In this document: positions 44,468 through 51,818 of the stretch, in pieces | Layout: every line of letters starts with the position of its first letter | Position numbering within the stretch: the stretch's first letter is position 1 | Assembly: GCA_011605725.1 (NCBI GenBank) | Contig: JAAOZP010000009.1 | Location: 75,228 to 139,227 of the forward strand | DNA length: 64,000 nt | Source of the DNA: Nitrososphaerota archaeon | Lineage (GTDB): Archaea > Thermoproteota > EX4484-205 > JAAOZP01 | Direction: 5' to 3' | The notes under the pieces: model-generated | What the model saw: only the letters and a program-made list of their open reading frames with translations | The model's database searches: none | Told to the model about the DNA's origin: nothing | Position numbers and translations under genes: made by a program

Positions 44468-45301
44468 TTGAGTCAAGGAAGAACATGCCCGAGGTGCGGT
44501 GCTGCAGTAAGCGTAGACGACGAGTTCTGCAGCCTGTGCGGCCTCCGCCTCCCGAAACCGGGTTCAGAGGAGGTTTTTGAAGAAACTGTTGAAAACAGGT
44601 CGGACTTGACGGAAGAGTATGCTCCTGAAAAGCCTCCTGTTAAAAAACCTGTGAAAACCATTAAGCCTGTTCAACGCAAGCCAGCCGCGGTTAAAGCCGT
44701 GCCGCCCAAGACTCTGGTTTTGAAAAAGTGTCCAAACTGCAACACTCCCGTCAGGGAGGACTTGAAGTTCTGCCCTAACTGTGGTTTCAACCTTGAGGTT
44801 GCAAGGATGAGGCTAAGAATGAGGCAGCAGGGCGTCCAGCAGAAATACTCGAGGAGAGAGTTCTTCAGCTTCGAAGGCTACCAGCTTGAAGGAGTCCCCA
44901 TGACCGCGTTAATGCTGATAATATGGGCTGTCTGGAACTTCGGGGTCGCGGTTGTTTCCTCAATGGGCTTCATCCAGCCGCAGCTTCCACCATTGCTCTC
45001 AATAGTTCCACCAGCCGTCTTCACCACGCTCATAGGAGTTCTCTCCATACTCTCAGCCATAGGCCTCCTAATGGTTATACGCCCACTGTTCTACATTGTG
45101 CTTGCGCTCGTGCTTCTGGAGATACCTGTGTCAATAATGCAGATAATCTATGCTGCCTCCCCGCCCCCAACATCCCCCTCGCCGAGAGGTACATCGGTTT
45201 TCGAAAACTTCGCCGCCGGCCTAGTCGGCCTAGTCATAGTCATAGGCTTGACGATCCAGCTTCTAAGGGTCCACAAGTATTTCACGGGAGTGACTGTTTA
45301 A
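44468..45301 (+). CDS. Double zinc-ribbon membrane protein
   Basis: 277 residues starting TTG. Two zinc ribbons, CPRCGAAVSVDDEFCSLCG at residues 7-25 and CPNCNTPVREDLKFCPNCG near residues 91-109, are separated by a Lys/Pro-rich linker. Four hydrophobic segments fill residues 145-270 (MTALMLIIWAVWNF, VFTTLIGVLSILSAIGLLMV, FYIVLALVLLEI, LVGLVIVIGLTIQLL). Function unknown; position after the surface protein suggests an envelope-related role (inference). Confidence 0.75.
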   Translation: MSQGRTCPRCGAAVSVDDEFCSLCGLRLPKPGSEEVFEETVENRSDLTEEYAPEKPPVKKPVKTIKPVQRKPAAVKAVPPKTLVLKKCPNCNTPVREDLKFCPNCGFNLEVARMRLRMRQQGVQQKYSRREFFSFEGYQLEGVPMTALMLIIWAVWNFGVAVVSSMGFIQPQLPPLLSIVPPAVFTTLIGVLSILSAIGLLMVIRPLFYIVLALVLLEIPVSIMQIIYAASPPPTSPSPRGTSVFENFAAGLVGLVIVIGLTIQLLRVHKYFTGVTV

Positions 45302-45388
45302 ATGAACAGGAAGGTCGTGGCGATAATCCTCCTACTCCTCTTCCTTATGAGCATGGTTGCAGGCATTATTCTAAGCATTTTTAAATGA
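45302..45388 (+). CDS. 28-residue single-span membrane peptide
   Basis: ATG directly abuts the stop codon of the zinc-ribbon gene and the frame ends TGA 45386-45388. It consists of a short basic N-terminus (MNRKV), 20 hydrophobic residues (VAIILLLLFLMSMVAGIIL) and SIFK. The direct abutment and the clean membrane-helix pattern support translation. Too short for the ORF track. It could be a small regulator or subunit of its neighbour. Confidence 0.5.
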   Translation: MNRKVVAIILLLLFLMSMVAGIILSIFK

Positions 45389-45663
45389 CTCCGCATCCCT
45401 AGGAAGCGATTCGCCGCTGTTTCTTCCATAGTCCCAGCTATAAATAACCAGGTTTTTTCTCATTACGCGGAAAACCGGATGAAGGATTTTTCGGAAGATG
45501 CTTGGATAACTTGCTAGTGTTGTTTCCTTAGGGTTTGTCTCTAACTGTTAGAAGCCGGTTCAACGCTGTCTGCTTTGCTTTAAAGGTGATGGGTGTTTAA
45601 ACAGGAGGCTATTCTGGGAAAAACGTTTATAAGGATTCCCGTTAATCCTTATATGCGGTAACT

Positions 45664-46074
45664 ATGGTTAAGACAACCATTGAGGTCGACGAAGACCTTT
45701 GGAGGCGTTTCAGCCTGCTTGTGCTACGAGAAAGGGGTGACCGGAAAAAGAACGAGGTTATTGTCGAGATCCTCAGGGATTATGTTGAGCAGAAAGGCTT
45801 ATTTGTTGACGACCAACAGCTAGAATCCATTCTTCGAATTGAAGAGGAGCGGGAGGTTTTTCTTAAAATCTGGGACAAGCTTATTCACGACCCTTTTTAC
45901 AACGGGAAGTACGTCGCCGTTTTCCGGGGGTCGGTTGTAGGGTGCGATGAGGAAAAGGGGAGGCTGGCGGAAACAGTATATAAGAAGTATGGGTATGTCC
46001 CGATTTACATCGACAAGGTGGCTCCCGGCGAAAGAAGTGTGGAGGTGCCTTCACCCGAGTTGGCTGTCCCATGA
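45664..46074 (+). CDS. Ribbon-helix-helix plus DUF5678-like protein
   Basis: 136 residues. The first 45 (MVKTTIEVDEDLWRRFSLLVLRERGDRKKNEVIVEILRDYV) match a CopG-type ribbon-helix-helix domain. Residues 70-125 (PFYNGKYVAVFRGSVVGCDEEKGRLAETVYKKYGYVPIYIDKV) resemble DUF5678. The gene overlaps the protease gene by four bases (ATGA), as antitoxins overlap toxins. GTTTATAAGG about 35 bases upstream is the probable TATA box. Predicted autorepressor of the pair. Confidence 0.7.
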   Translation: MVKTTIEVDEDLWRRFSLLVLRERGDRKKNEVIVEILRDYVEQKGLFVDDQQLESILRIEEEREVFLKIWDKLIHDPFYNGKYVAVFRGSVVGCDEEKGRLAETVYKKYGYVPIYIDKVAPGERSVEVPSPELAVP

Positions 46075-46442
46075 ACTATAGTTTCGAGTATTCTCCTCCA
46101 GCACCGTCTTTAAAGGTTAGGCTCACCAGACCCTTCTCCGACCGTTCGCTGGAGCTCCAGGCCAAGCTGGATACGGGTGCCGACATGACTGTGCTTCCAC
46201 AGCAGACTGTAGGTGAACTCGGGCTCATCCCAGCGAGCCGCGTATCCGTTTTATCGTTCGACGGACGGAGAGCTTGGAGATACACCTATTTTGTAAACCT
46301 TTCCTTCAACGGCTTCGAGTACAAGATGGTTGAAGTAATCGACGCCAAGCGTCACGACGCACTTCTAGGCCGAGACGTTCTCAACAGGTTGAAAATTTCC
46401 CTAGACGGTAAATCGTTAAGCTTCAGCCTCCTAGACCCGTAA
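46071..46442 (+). CDS. Retropepsin-like aspartic protease (clan AA)
   Basis: 123 residues, the size of one retropepsin lobe that would act as a dimer. The catalytic signature is LDTGADMTVLPQQTVGELGL, and the second hallmark, hydrophobic-hydrophobic-Gly, is ALLGRDVLNRLKISLDG. Cytoplasmic: no signal peptide or membrane segment. Paired by 4-base overlap with the RHH-DUF5678 protein. Similar stand-alone clan AA proteases in archaea and cyanobacteria have no defined substrate; the partner may be inhibitor or substrate (inference). Confidence 0.8.
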   Translation: MNYSFEYSPPAPSLKVRLTRPFSDRSLELQAKLDTGADMTVLPQQTVGELGLIPASRVSVLSFDGRRAWRYTYFVNLSFNGFEYKMVEVIDAKRHDALLGRDVLNRLKISLDGKSLSFSLLDP

Positions 46443-46515
46443 AGACGGTCCACGCGAGGAAATAACAACTATTGCGCAGGCATTATATGCCAAAGCTATA
46501 TTATTAAGCAGACCC

Positions 46516-46551
46516 GCTAGCTCCCCATCGGCACGAGACTATTCTCATGCT
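46516..46551 (+). repeat. Decayed duplicate of the thrS 3' end
   Basis: GCTAGCTCCCCATCGGCACG and the following GACTATTCTCATGCT match the thrS 3' terminus at 47249-47285 (GCTGGCTCCTCATCGGCACG...GACTATTCTCTTGCT) with about three substitutions and one deleted base over some 36 positions. Same orientation, 733 bases apart, with a toxin-antitoxin remnant between. Confidence 0.75.
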
Positions 46552-46832
46552 AGATGTGTGCTTCTCAAAATTAAGAGGTCTTGTTCGAAATCTCCAGAAT
46601 CATCTTCATGACTTTTACTTGAAAGACCCTTTGGATCAAATTTCTCTGCTATCACGTATGCTTCTTTAAGCCTGTCTTCATAAAATTCTCTTGAAACTAG
46701 CGCGCGCTCATATTTTTCAACAATGCGATAAGCCTTTGAGCTTCTTCCCGATATAATAATCGTGAATAGAACACTACTATTGACTACTAAAGCAGTCCCT
46801 TCCTTTCGTACTCTTTCTCGACCTCTTTCCAT
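46545..46832 (-). pseudogene. Truncated VapC-like PIN toxin
   Basis: The frame downstream of the antitoxin reads ALVVNSSVLFTIIISGRSSKAYRIVEKY, a PIN N-terminus in which the catalytic Asp (usually VDSS or VDTS) is Asn. There is no start codon near it other than an ATG deep inside the antitoxin gene. It stops after about 80 residues, inside the duplicated thrS fragment, so the C-terminal acidic residues are missing. Toxin is presumably dead. Confidence 0.65.
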
Positions 46833-47023
46833 GCCTCATCTCTCGTTTCCTCAAATTTTCTAATTGCTTCATCCAAGTCTACACTTAATCCTTTTTCAAG
46901 GCTCTTTAGAATCAGCTTCTTAGCCATTTTGCGAGCTAGCCCTTCAGCAACCCAGCGAACAATATCGTCTTCAGACACATCCTCTGGTACCTTGATGCTG
47001 ATAACTTTAGCCAAACTTTTCAC
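46787..47023 (-). CDS. vapB: VapB-like antitoxin paired with a broken toxin
   Basis: 78 residues, MKSLAKVISIKVPEDVSEDDIVRWVAEGLARKMAKKL then a helical acidic tail ending EKEYERKGLL. This matches small archaeal antitoxins next to PIN genes. The reading frame is intact while the overlapping toxin frame is degenerate. Confidence 0.68.
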   Translation of the reverse strand: MKSLAKVISIKVPEDVSEDDIVRWVAEGLARKMAKKLILKSLEKGLSVDLDEAIRKFEETRDEAWKEVEKEYERKGLL

Positions 47024-47237
47024 CAGGATTTATTGTTCTGTTGAACTTCTCCTCAAGGCAACCGGGCTCGAGATTACCTAGGGGCCCGTCCCCTTTCCGA
47101 AGCCTTTAACTTTGACGTTCTTCATGACTAAATTCCGGGGAAATCTAGGTTTTCAGCCCAATTGCTTCTCACGGGTTCAGTCATACGCGCATTAACTCTA
47201 AATAAGGGTGCCGACGTGACTGGGTGCGCGCAAACTT
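47024..47237. other. Spacer with a short echo of the retropepsin gene
   Basis: GGGTGCCGACGTGACTG at 47206-47222 matches the DTGADMT-coding segment of the protease gene (46175-46191) at 16 of 17 bases and in the same orientation. With the thrS fragment on the other side of the toxin-antitoxin remnant this suggests a larger ancestral direct repeat. The rest has no convincing features. Confidence 0.4.
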
Positions 47238-49166
47238 TTAGGCATACTGCTGGCTCCTCATCGGCACGAAGACTATTCTCTTGCTCAACTCTCGGGGGAC
47301 GTAGAGTGGTCTAGTCGGCATGCCCTCAACCCTTCTCCGGAAGTATTCTGCAAACTCCTCCAGACTCATCTCCTCAACACGATCCCTCTCAAGAGTAGAC
47401 TCCTCCCTCACGACGATCCTCAGGGTCCCGCTCTGCTCCTCCCTCTCGCCATAGACTATTATGAAAGGTATCCAGCGGGTCTTAGCTTCAGCAACCCTTT
47501 TAGAAACCGTCAGGCTCCTGTCGTCAACACCAACTCTAGCACCCTCCTTCTCAAGCCTTTCAGCAATCCTAATGCTCTGCTCAAGATGTCTCTCAACATC
47601 CACAGGTATTATCCTAACCTGCTCCGGTGAAAGCCAAACCGGAAGCATCGGGGGCTTACCCTCTGAAACCCTGCCGGCAGCGTTCTCAAGCATAGCTGCA
47701 ACAGCCCTTTCAACACTTCCGAACGAAGAAGCATGTATAATGACTCCAACAGGCTTCTTAACACCGTCAGCATCATAATAGCAAATGTTGAACCTCTCCC
47801 CATTCTTCACATCCCACTGAACCGTTGAAATCTGGAGGTTCTCACCGTTCGGGAATATTGCTTGAAACTCGTTTTTGAAAGCATAGTAGTGAGTCATCTC
47901 CCTCATAAGCTTAAAGAAAGCCGGAACCCTCAGCGTCTCAACAATCCTTTTAAAAAGCCACCTGTACTTCTCGTAATACTCCTCAACAACCTCGAAGCCC
48001 AGAACCCAGTTTCCACCAGCAATAACATTATCCATAAGCCCGCCGAAAAGAACGCTCAGCCTCAAATACTCCTCAGAAGCCTGCTCCCCATCCCTGCAGA
48101 ACGCATGCATGTCCGTCATCCAGAAGTTCCTAACTCTCATAAGCCCGGTGAGCTCGCCCTTCTGCTCCTTCCTGAAGCATATTGCCTCTTCATAAACCTT
48201 GACAGGCATATTCCTGTATGTGAACACGGTTTTCTGGATGAATGGGAACGCGCCTGGGTCGCTTGCAAACCTTAAAACCAGTCCATCCTCAACCCTGTAA
48301 TCCCTCTCGTGGAACTCGCCCTGAAGCTGCCTTATCGCCTCGACGTCAGTCCTGTAGAGAAGCGGGTTCTGCATCTTCATAGCCCCCCAGGGTAGGGCAA
48401 TATTCTTGAAAGCGTAATCCATAATAAGGTCTTTCAAGAGAATCCCGCTTGGATACCATTTAAGGTTTCCAGCGTCGCTCTCAGGACAATAGTCGACGAG
48501 CTCGAGCTTCCTCATGTTGACGATGTGGCTGGGCTCCTCTCCTCTTCCAGCCTTCTCCTCAAGCTCGTTCTCCACGAATTGTTTAAGCATCATTCCCCTC
48601 CTGCTCTTTAAGAATGCTTCGCAGCTCCTCCAGTTCTCCTTAGCGACCTCGTACTCCACCCCGTCCTCATCCATAACTATGAACCTGTGGAACTTCTCCT
48701 TCTTCTCAACATGCTTCTCAACAGTCCCCGGCTTAATGCTGCGCGAAAGCTCCGCTAAAGCATGTCCCTTATTGACGAGGGTGAAGCTCTTATACCAGCC
48801 GAAAGCAGCCCTATGCGTTTCAACACCCTTCTCGCTAAGCTTCTCGTGAACCCTCTTAAGAATGCTTATTGCACTCACTGCATCAGCCAGCTCGCTTGAA
48901 AGATGAGCGTAGGGATATAGTAGAACGCGCTCCGCCTTAACAGTTTTGAAGACGTTGAGTATCTCCTGTCCGGCTTGCTCTGCAACGCCTTCAGGATTCT
49001 TCACATCCTCTTTCTCGACGCTCGTAAAAACCACTAGAACGTTCTCAAACCTCCCTGCCCTATTAGACTCATCCAAATCCTCAGCTTTCTCAACAGCTTT
49101 TTCTCTAGCATTATACTCGAACTTCTCGCAGTGGATGAGGAGTATTCTCAAGCCCTCATATTCCAC
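47238..49166 (-). CDS. thrS: Threonyl-tRNA synthetase, archaeal type
   Basis: 642 residues. The N-terminal domain (RILLIHCEKFEYNAREKAVEKAEDL) is the archaeal D-aminoacyl-deacylase-like editing module. The class II core has GNLKWYPSGILLKDL, EICFRKEQKGELTGLMRVRNFWMTDMHAFCRD, TVQWDVKNGERFN and PPMLPVWLSPEQVRIIPV, then the anticodon-binding domain ending SKRIVFVPMRSQQYA. The last codons have a decayed duplicate at 46516. Upstream lies a helical protein gene in the same orientation. Confidence 0.95.
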   Translation of the reverse strand: MEYEGLRILLIHCEKFEYNAREKAVEKAEDLDESNRAGRFENVLVVFTSVEKEDVKNPEGVAEQAGQEILNVFKTVKAERVLLYPYAHLSSELADAVSAISILKRVHEKLSEKGVETHRAAFGWYKSFTLVNKGHALAELSRSIKPGTVEKHVEKKEKFHRFIVMDEDGVEYEVAKENWRSCEAFLKSRRGMMLKQFVENELEEKAGRGEEPSHIVNMRKLELVDYCPESDAGNLKWYPSGILLKDLIMDYAFKNIALPWGAMKMQNPLLYRTDVEAIRQLQGEFHERDYRVEDGLVLRFASDPGAFPFIQKTVFTYRNMPVKVYEEAICFRKEQKGELTGLMRVRNFWMTDMHAFCRDGEQASEEYLRLSVLFGGLMDNVIAGGNWVLGFEVVEEYYEKYRWLFKRIVETLRVPAFFKLMREMTHYYAFKNEFQAIFPNGENLQISTVQWDVKNGERFNICYYDADGVKKPVGVIIHASSFGSVERAVAAMLENAAGRVSEGKPPMLPVWLSPEQVRIIPVDVERHLEQSIRIAERLEKEGARVGVDDRSLTVSKRVAEAKTRWIPFIIVYGEREEQSGTLRIVVREESTLERDRVEEMSLEEFAEYFRRRVEGMPTRPLYVPRELSKRIVFVPMRSQQYA

Positions 49167-49200
49167 AGGCCTCGTCTATAAAAACCTTCGTTTCAGGCAA

Positions 49201-49797
49201 CTAAACCTTAAACCCGTACATGTGTTTCTCGTAGAGCCGTCTCTCTGTGTATAGCTTCCCAAGTCTCCTGCACTCCAGCTCCCGGGCCCTATCCTCCGGC
49301 GGTATTAGCTCATAAACCCAACCCCTCTTCGTGAAGGGATAGGAGGACAGTATGCAGTCCCTCTCCGCCTCGAGAAGCGCCCGCTCCGCCTCCTCCGCAG
49401 AAAGCCCCTTGCTGGTTAGAATCTCCTTCAGCTCATCCTCGGAGAGCTCCTCCACACCCTTCTCCATGAAGACCTCTTCGACGAGCTTTTCGAGTTCTCT
49501 AGTCCTCTGTTTCTCCATCTCCCTCCTCCCTGGAGGGATCCAGAGATACGTGAACCATGTTCCATAGTTGATTGTAATCACTTTTTCCCTCCCAGCCTCA
49601 TTGATCACGTCCTCCGTGTCATCATAGGATACGCCCCTTTCCTTCAGTTTATCAAGAAGCTCTTTTCTCGTCATTGCCTTTATTTTTCCGTCCTCGAATA
49701 TGGAACTGATTAGCGAAGGAGCCTGCCGGATGGCCTCGCGCCACTTCTTAATCACCTTCTCCTCGTCTAAGTCGTCTGGGTATTCCATTTCTCTCAT
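49201..49797 (-). CDS. Charged helical protein of unknown function
   Basis: 198 residues, mostly helical and very rich in Glu, Lys and Arg. Two similar halves can be seen: a leucine-pattern helix-turn-helix-like unit ending in an aromatic strand (ITINYGTWFTYLWIPPGRREMEKQRTRELEKL and LSSYPFTKRGWVYELIPPEDRARELECRRL), each resembling a small winged helix (MTRKELLDKLKERGVSYDDTEDVINEAGRE; LSEDELKEILTSKGLSAEEAERALLEAERD). I infer tandem winged-helix domains. Start ATG overlaps the upstream stop (ATGA). Confidence 0.65.
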   Translation of the reverse strand: MREMEYPDDLDEEKVIKKWREAIRQAPSLISSIFEDGKIKAMTRKELLDKLKERGVSYDDTEDVINEAGREKVITINYGTWFTYLWIPPGRREMEKQRTRELEKLVEEVFMEKGVEELSEDELKEILTSKGLSAEEAERALLEAERDCILSSYPFTKRGWVYELIPPEDRARELECRRLGKLYTERRLYEKHMYGFKV

Positions 49798-50247
49798 TCC
49801 TCATGACGATGTTTATCCTTCGGCAACCTAAGCCCTTCAATCACTCTGTTGCGCTCCTCCTTCTGGGTGATGTTCACGCACCACGTTATTCGATACTCGC
49901 CTTTCGCTGTGATATACATATCCTTGGGTTTGGGCTCGGGCTTCACACCGCATGTCTCCTCCGACATTTTCATTTCCTCTTCTAAGAAGGGAGGTTTCGA
50001 TTTCTCTATAATCTCCCATATTTCGGCGCGCTACCGCCTTTGGGAAGTCGATGTAAACAGGCATGTCCCAGCCGGCGACACCGTCAAAGCCTCCTTTTTT
50101 AATGAGCTTCAAGGTTGTTTTAAAAGTCTGGATATTCAGAGGCGGATCTACAGAAGGCTTTCACTGGGTCTTGAAGTGTAGCGTGCGCTTCACGATTAAA
50201 CTCCCAGCTGTTTTCCTTATTCTGTACTTATTTTTCGCATCGAAAAC
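49794..50247 (-). pseudogene. Broken gene: coherent coding interrupted by TGA and a +1 frameshift
   Basis: Directly after the TAA of the zinc-finger gene and in its frame, coding-like sequence reads DAKNKYRIRKTAGSLIVKR, then TGA (50163-50161), then PLNIQTFKTTLKLIKKGGFD and GWDMPVYIDFPKAV. Near GCGCGC at 50026-50031 the frame must shift +1 to continue ARAEIWEIIEKSKPPFLEEE, PKDMYITAKGEYRITWCVN, ending HEE with a stop overlapping the next ATG. There is no start codon for the first part. ATG 49973 could still give a 59-residue product. Family not recognised. Confidence 0.5.
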
Positions 50248-50457
50248 TTAAGGCTTCCACCTCATCCTCTCAACTTTATCAACGCTTCTCCTCGCCTTCT
50301 TAAACTCCTTGTAATGCGCCTCGCACAAGTATGCTCTCCTAGACTCGCCTCTAAGCCTAAGCCCTGCTTCACTAACCCTTTTAAACGCTATCGACCTTAC
50401 AGCGTCAGCCTCGCATCCGGCTACGCTGCACTTAACACCCTTCTCCACCCTGCCCAA
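50248..50457 (-). CDS. Small zinc-finger-like archaeal protein
   Basis: 69 residues with CSVAGCEADAVRSIAF and YLCEAHYKEFKKARR: a C-x4-C...C-x2-H pattern that can hold one zinc ion, with strongly basic surroundings. It resembles conserved small archaeal proteins of unknown function that may bind nucleic acid. Located between the CDP-alcohol transferase gene and a broken gene, all on the minus strand. Confidence 0.68.
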   Translation of the reverse strand: MGRVEKGVKCSVAGCEADAVRSIAFKRVSEAGLRLRGESRRAYLCEAHYKEFKKARRSVDKVERMRWKP

Positions 50458-50502
50458 ACCCAGTCAACCCCTGCCAGCCACTTATAAAAACATTATTTTT
50501 TC

Positions 50503-51111
50503 TCAAACGACTGCCTGAACACCAGTCCTCTTAGAAGCCCAGAACTTCCAGGTCGCGTAAAGCCTCTGAAGCACAGTAATCTGGCCGAGCACAATCATAA
50601 GTATCATGGAGAACCATATCACCCCGTCTACCAGAGGATTCAGAAAAGTAGCTGCAGATATTATAAGTATCTTCTCAACCCTCTCAAGCACGCCGACCGA
50701 AGCATCCTTCATGCCGCCGACACTCTCAGCCCTAGCCCTAACATAGCTCGACGCAATAATGCTGAACATGGTTACGAAAGCAAGAGGCCAATCCACATAC
50801 CCGCCTAAAGCCGGGCCGAGAACATAAAAAAACTCAGTATATCTATCCACTAAAGCGTCCAGGGTTCCGCCGAACCCAGTGGCCCTGTTGCTGACCCTGG
50901 CGACAACACCGTCAAGAACATCGAACAATCCTGAGAAAAGAATTGCCACACCAGCCAGGAAAAGATGCCTGTATGAATAGAAGAGGGTTGCGACAACCGA
51001 GGACAATAATCCTAGAATAGTCAGCCCAGTGGGAGTAATGACTGGAGCCAGGATTCTTCCAATTCTGGAGAAGAACTTCTCACTCTTTTTCCTCAGGCTT
51101 CCCAGAACCAC
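50503..51111 (-). CDS. Archaetidylinositol phosphate synthase-like CDP-alcohol phosphatidyltransferase
   Basis: Membrane enzyme of 202 residues that joins CDP-archaeol to an alcohol, likely inositol 1-phosphate. The signature D-x2-DG-x2-AR-x8-G-x3-D-x3-D is complete: DVLDGVVARVSNRATGFGG then TLDALVDRYTEF. About five hydrophobic helices (TPTGLTILGLLSSVVATLFY, LAFVTMFSIIASSYV, VIWFSMILMIVLGQI). Overlaps the PadR-like regulator by 32 bases. Substrate is inferred from the archaeal family. Confidence 0.85.
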   Translation of the reverse strand: MVLGSLRKKSEKFFSRIGRILAPVITPTGLTILGLLSSVVATLFYSYRHLFLAGVAILFSGLFDVLDGVVARVSNRATGFGGTLDALVDRYTEFFYVLGPALGGYVDWPLAFVTMFSIIASSYVRARAESVGGMKDASVGVLERVEKILIISAATFLNPLVDGVIWFSMILMIVLGQITVLQRLYATWKFWASKRTGVQAVV

Positions 51112-51448
51112 TCTGCCCCGCCCCCTCTAGGAGCTGGAGCCTACTCTTAAGATACTCAATACCCTTCTCAAGCGTCTCCCTACCCTTATCCGTCTCCCTG
51201 TAGTAGACTTTTCTAATATTAACCCTACCGCCTTCAACTTGAGAAGGCTCCATCCTCTCCACGAGACCCTCCCTCTCCATCTTGTAAAGAACAACGTAAG
51301 CCGTTATCGTAGCAATAGGAATCTTAAAATCACTCTTAAGCCGTGAAGCAATCTCGTAGCCGTACATGGGTCCGTTTTTGAGTATTGTTAGTATGTATAG
51401 CCATAGGTTTTCCTTGGTGAGTTTTTCTACGAGTCTCTCGTATGCCAT
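51080..51448 (-). CDS. PadR-like transcriptional regulator
   Basis: 122 residues with the PadR winged-helix pattern: NLWLYILTILKNGPMYGYEIASRLKSDFKIPIATITAYVVLYKMEREGLVERM, then VNIRKVYYRETDKGRETLEKGIEYLKSRLQ. It is translationally coupled (32-base overlap) to a phospholipid synthase gene, so it may regulate lipid head-group synthesis (inference). Three bases after S26e on the same strand. Confidence 0.82.
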   Translation of the reverse strand: MAYERLVEKLTKENLWLYILTILKNGPMYGYEIASRLKSDFKIPIATITAYVVLYKMEREGLVERMEPSQVEGGRVNIRKVYYRETDKGRETLEKGIEYLKSRLQLLEGAGQSGSGKPEEKE

Positions 51449-51451
51449 TTT

Positions 51452-51739
51452 TTATTCTGCCCCCAGTCTTTCTTCTCTGGATCTTACTCTTACTATTCCG
51501 GCGTGGACGGCGCATGAGACGCAGTAGTATTTTGTGACGCTGACTTTTGGCAGGAAGGTTCCTGATTTTTTAAGTTCTCTGGCTAGGACTGGGTCGACGT
51601 ATGAGACTCTTTTCGTTGTCTTTATTGCTTTGTCAACTGGGATTCTGCTTCCGCAATTGGTACAGCTGACGTATTCGGACCTTCCCTTCCCGCCTTTCGA
51701 CCGTCCCCTAGACTTTCTTTTCTTACCCATTTTTCCCAT
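51452..51739 (-). CDS. rps26e: Ribosomal protein S26e
   Basis: Small-subunit zinc protein with CTNCGSRIPVDKAIK and KYYCVSCAVHAGIVRVRS, plus the basic MGKKRKSRGRSKGGKGR start. ATG 51739 follows CTAAATAC by about 28 nt (leaderless); the ORF-track start adds five unlikely residues. S26e is a TACK/Asgard marker among archaea, informative for lineage. Confidence 0.92.
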   Translation of the reverse strand: MGKMGKKRKSRGRSKGGKGRSEYVSCTNCGSRIPVDKAIKTTKRVSYVDPVLARELKKSGTFLPKVSVTKYYCVSCAVHAGIVRVRSREERLGAE

Positions 51740-51783
51740 TTTACACTTGTACAAGCCCCGTATTTAGCTTTTTCATGCCACAA

Positions 51784-51794
51784 TGTTTTAAAAA
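51784..51794 (+). promoter_or_regulatory. TATA box of the proS-rnhB transcript
   Basis: GTTTTAAAAAC is centred about 29 nt before the TTG of proS, implying a leaderless transcript. The divergent S26e promoter lies in the same 79-base spacer. Confidence 0.65.
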
Positions 51795-51818
51795 CCCTTA
51801 ACGCTGGAATCTGCAGGC

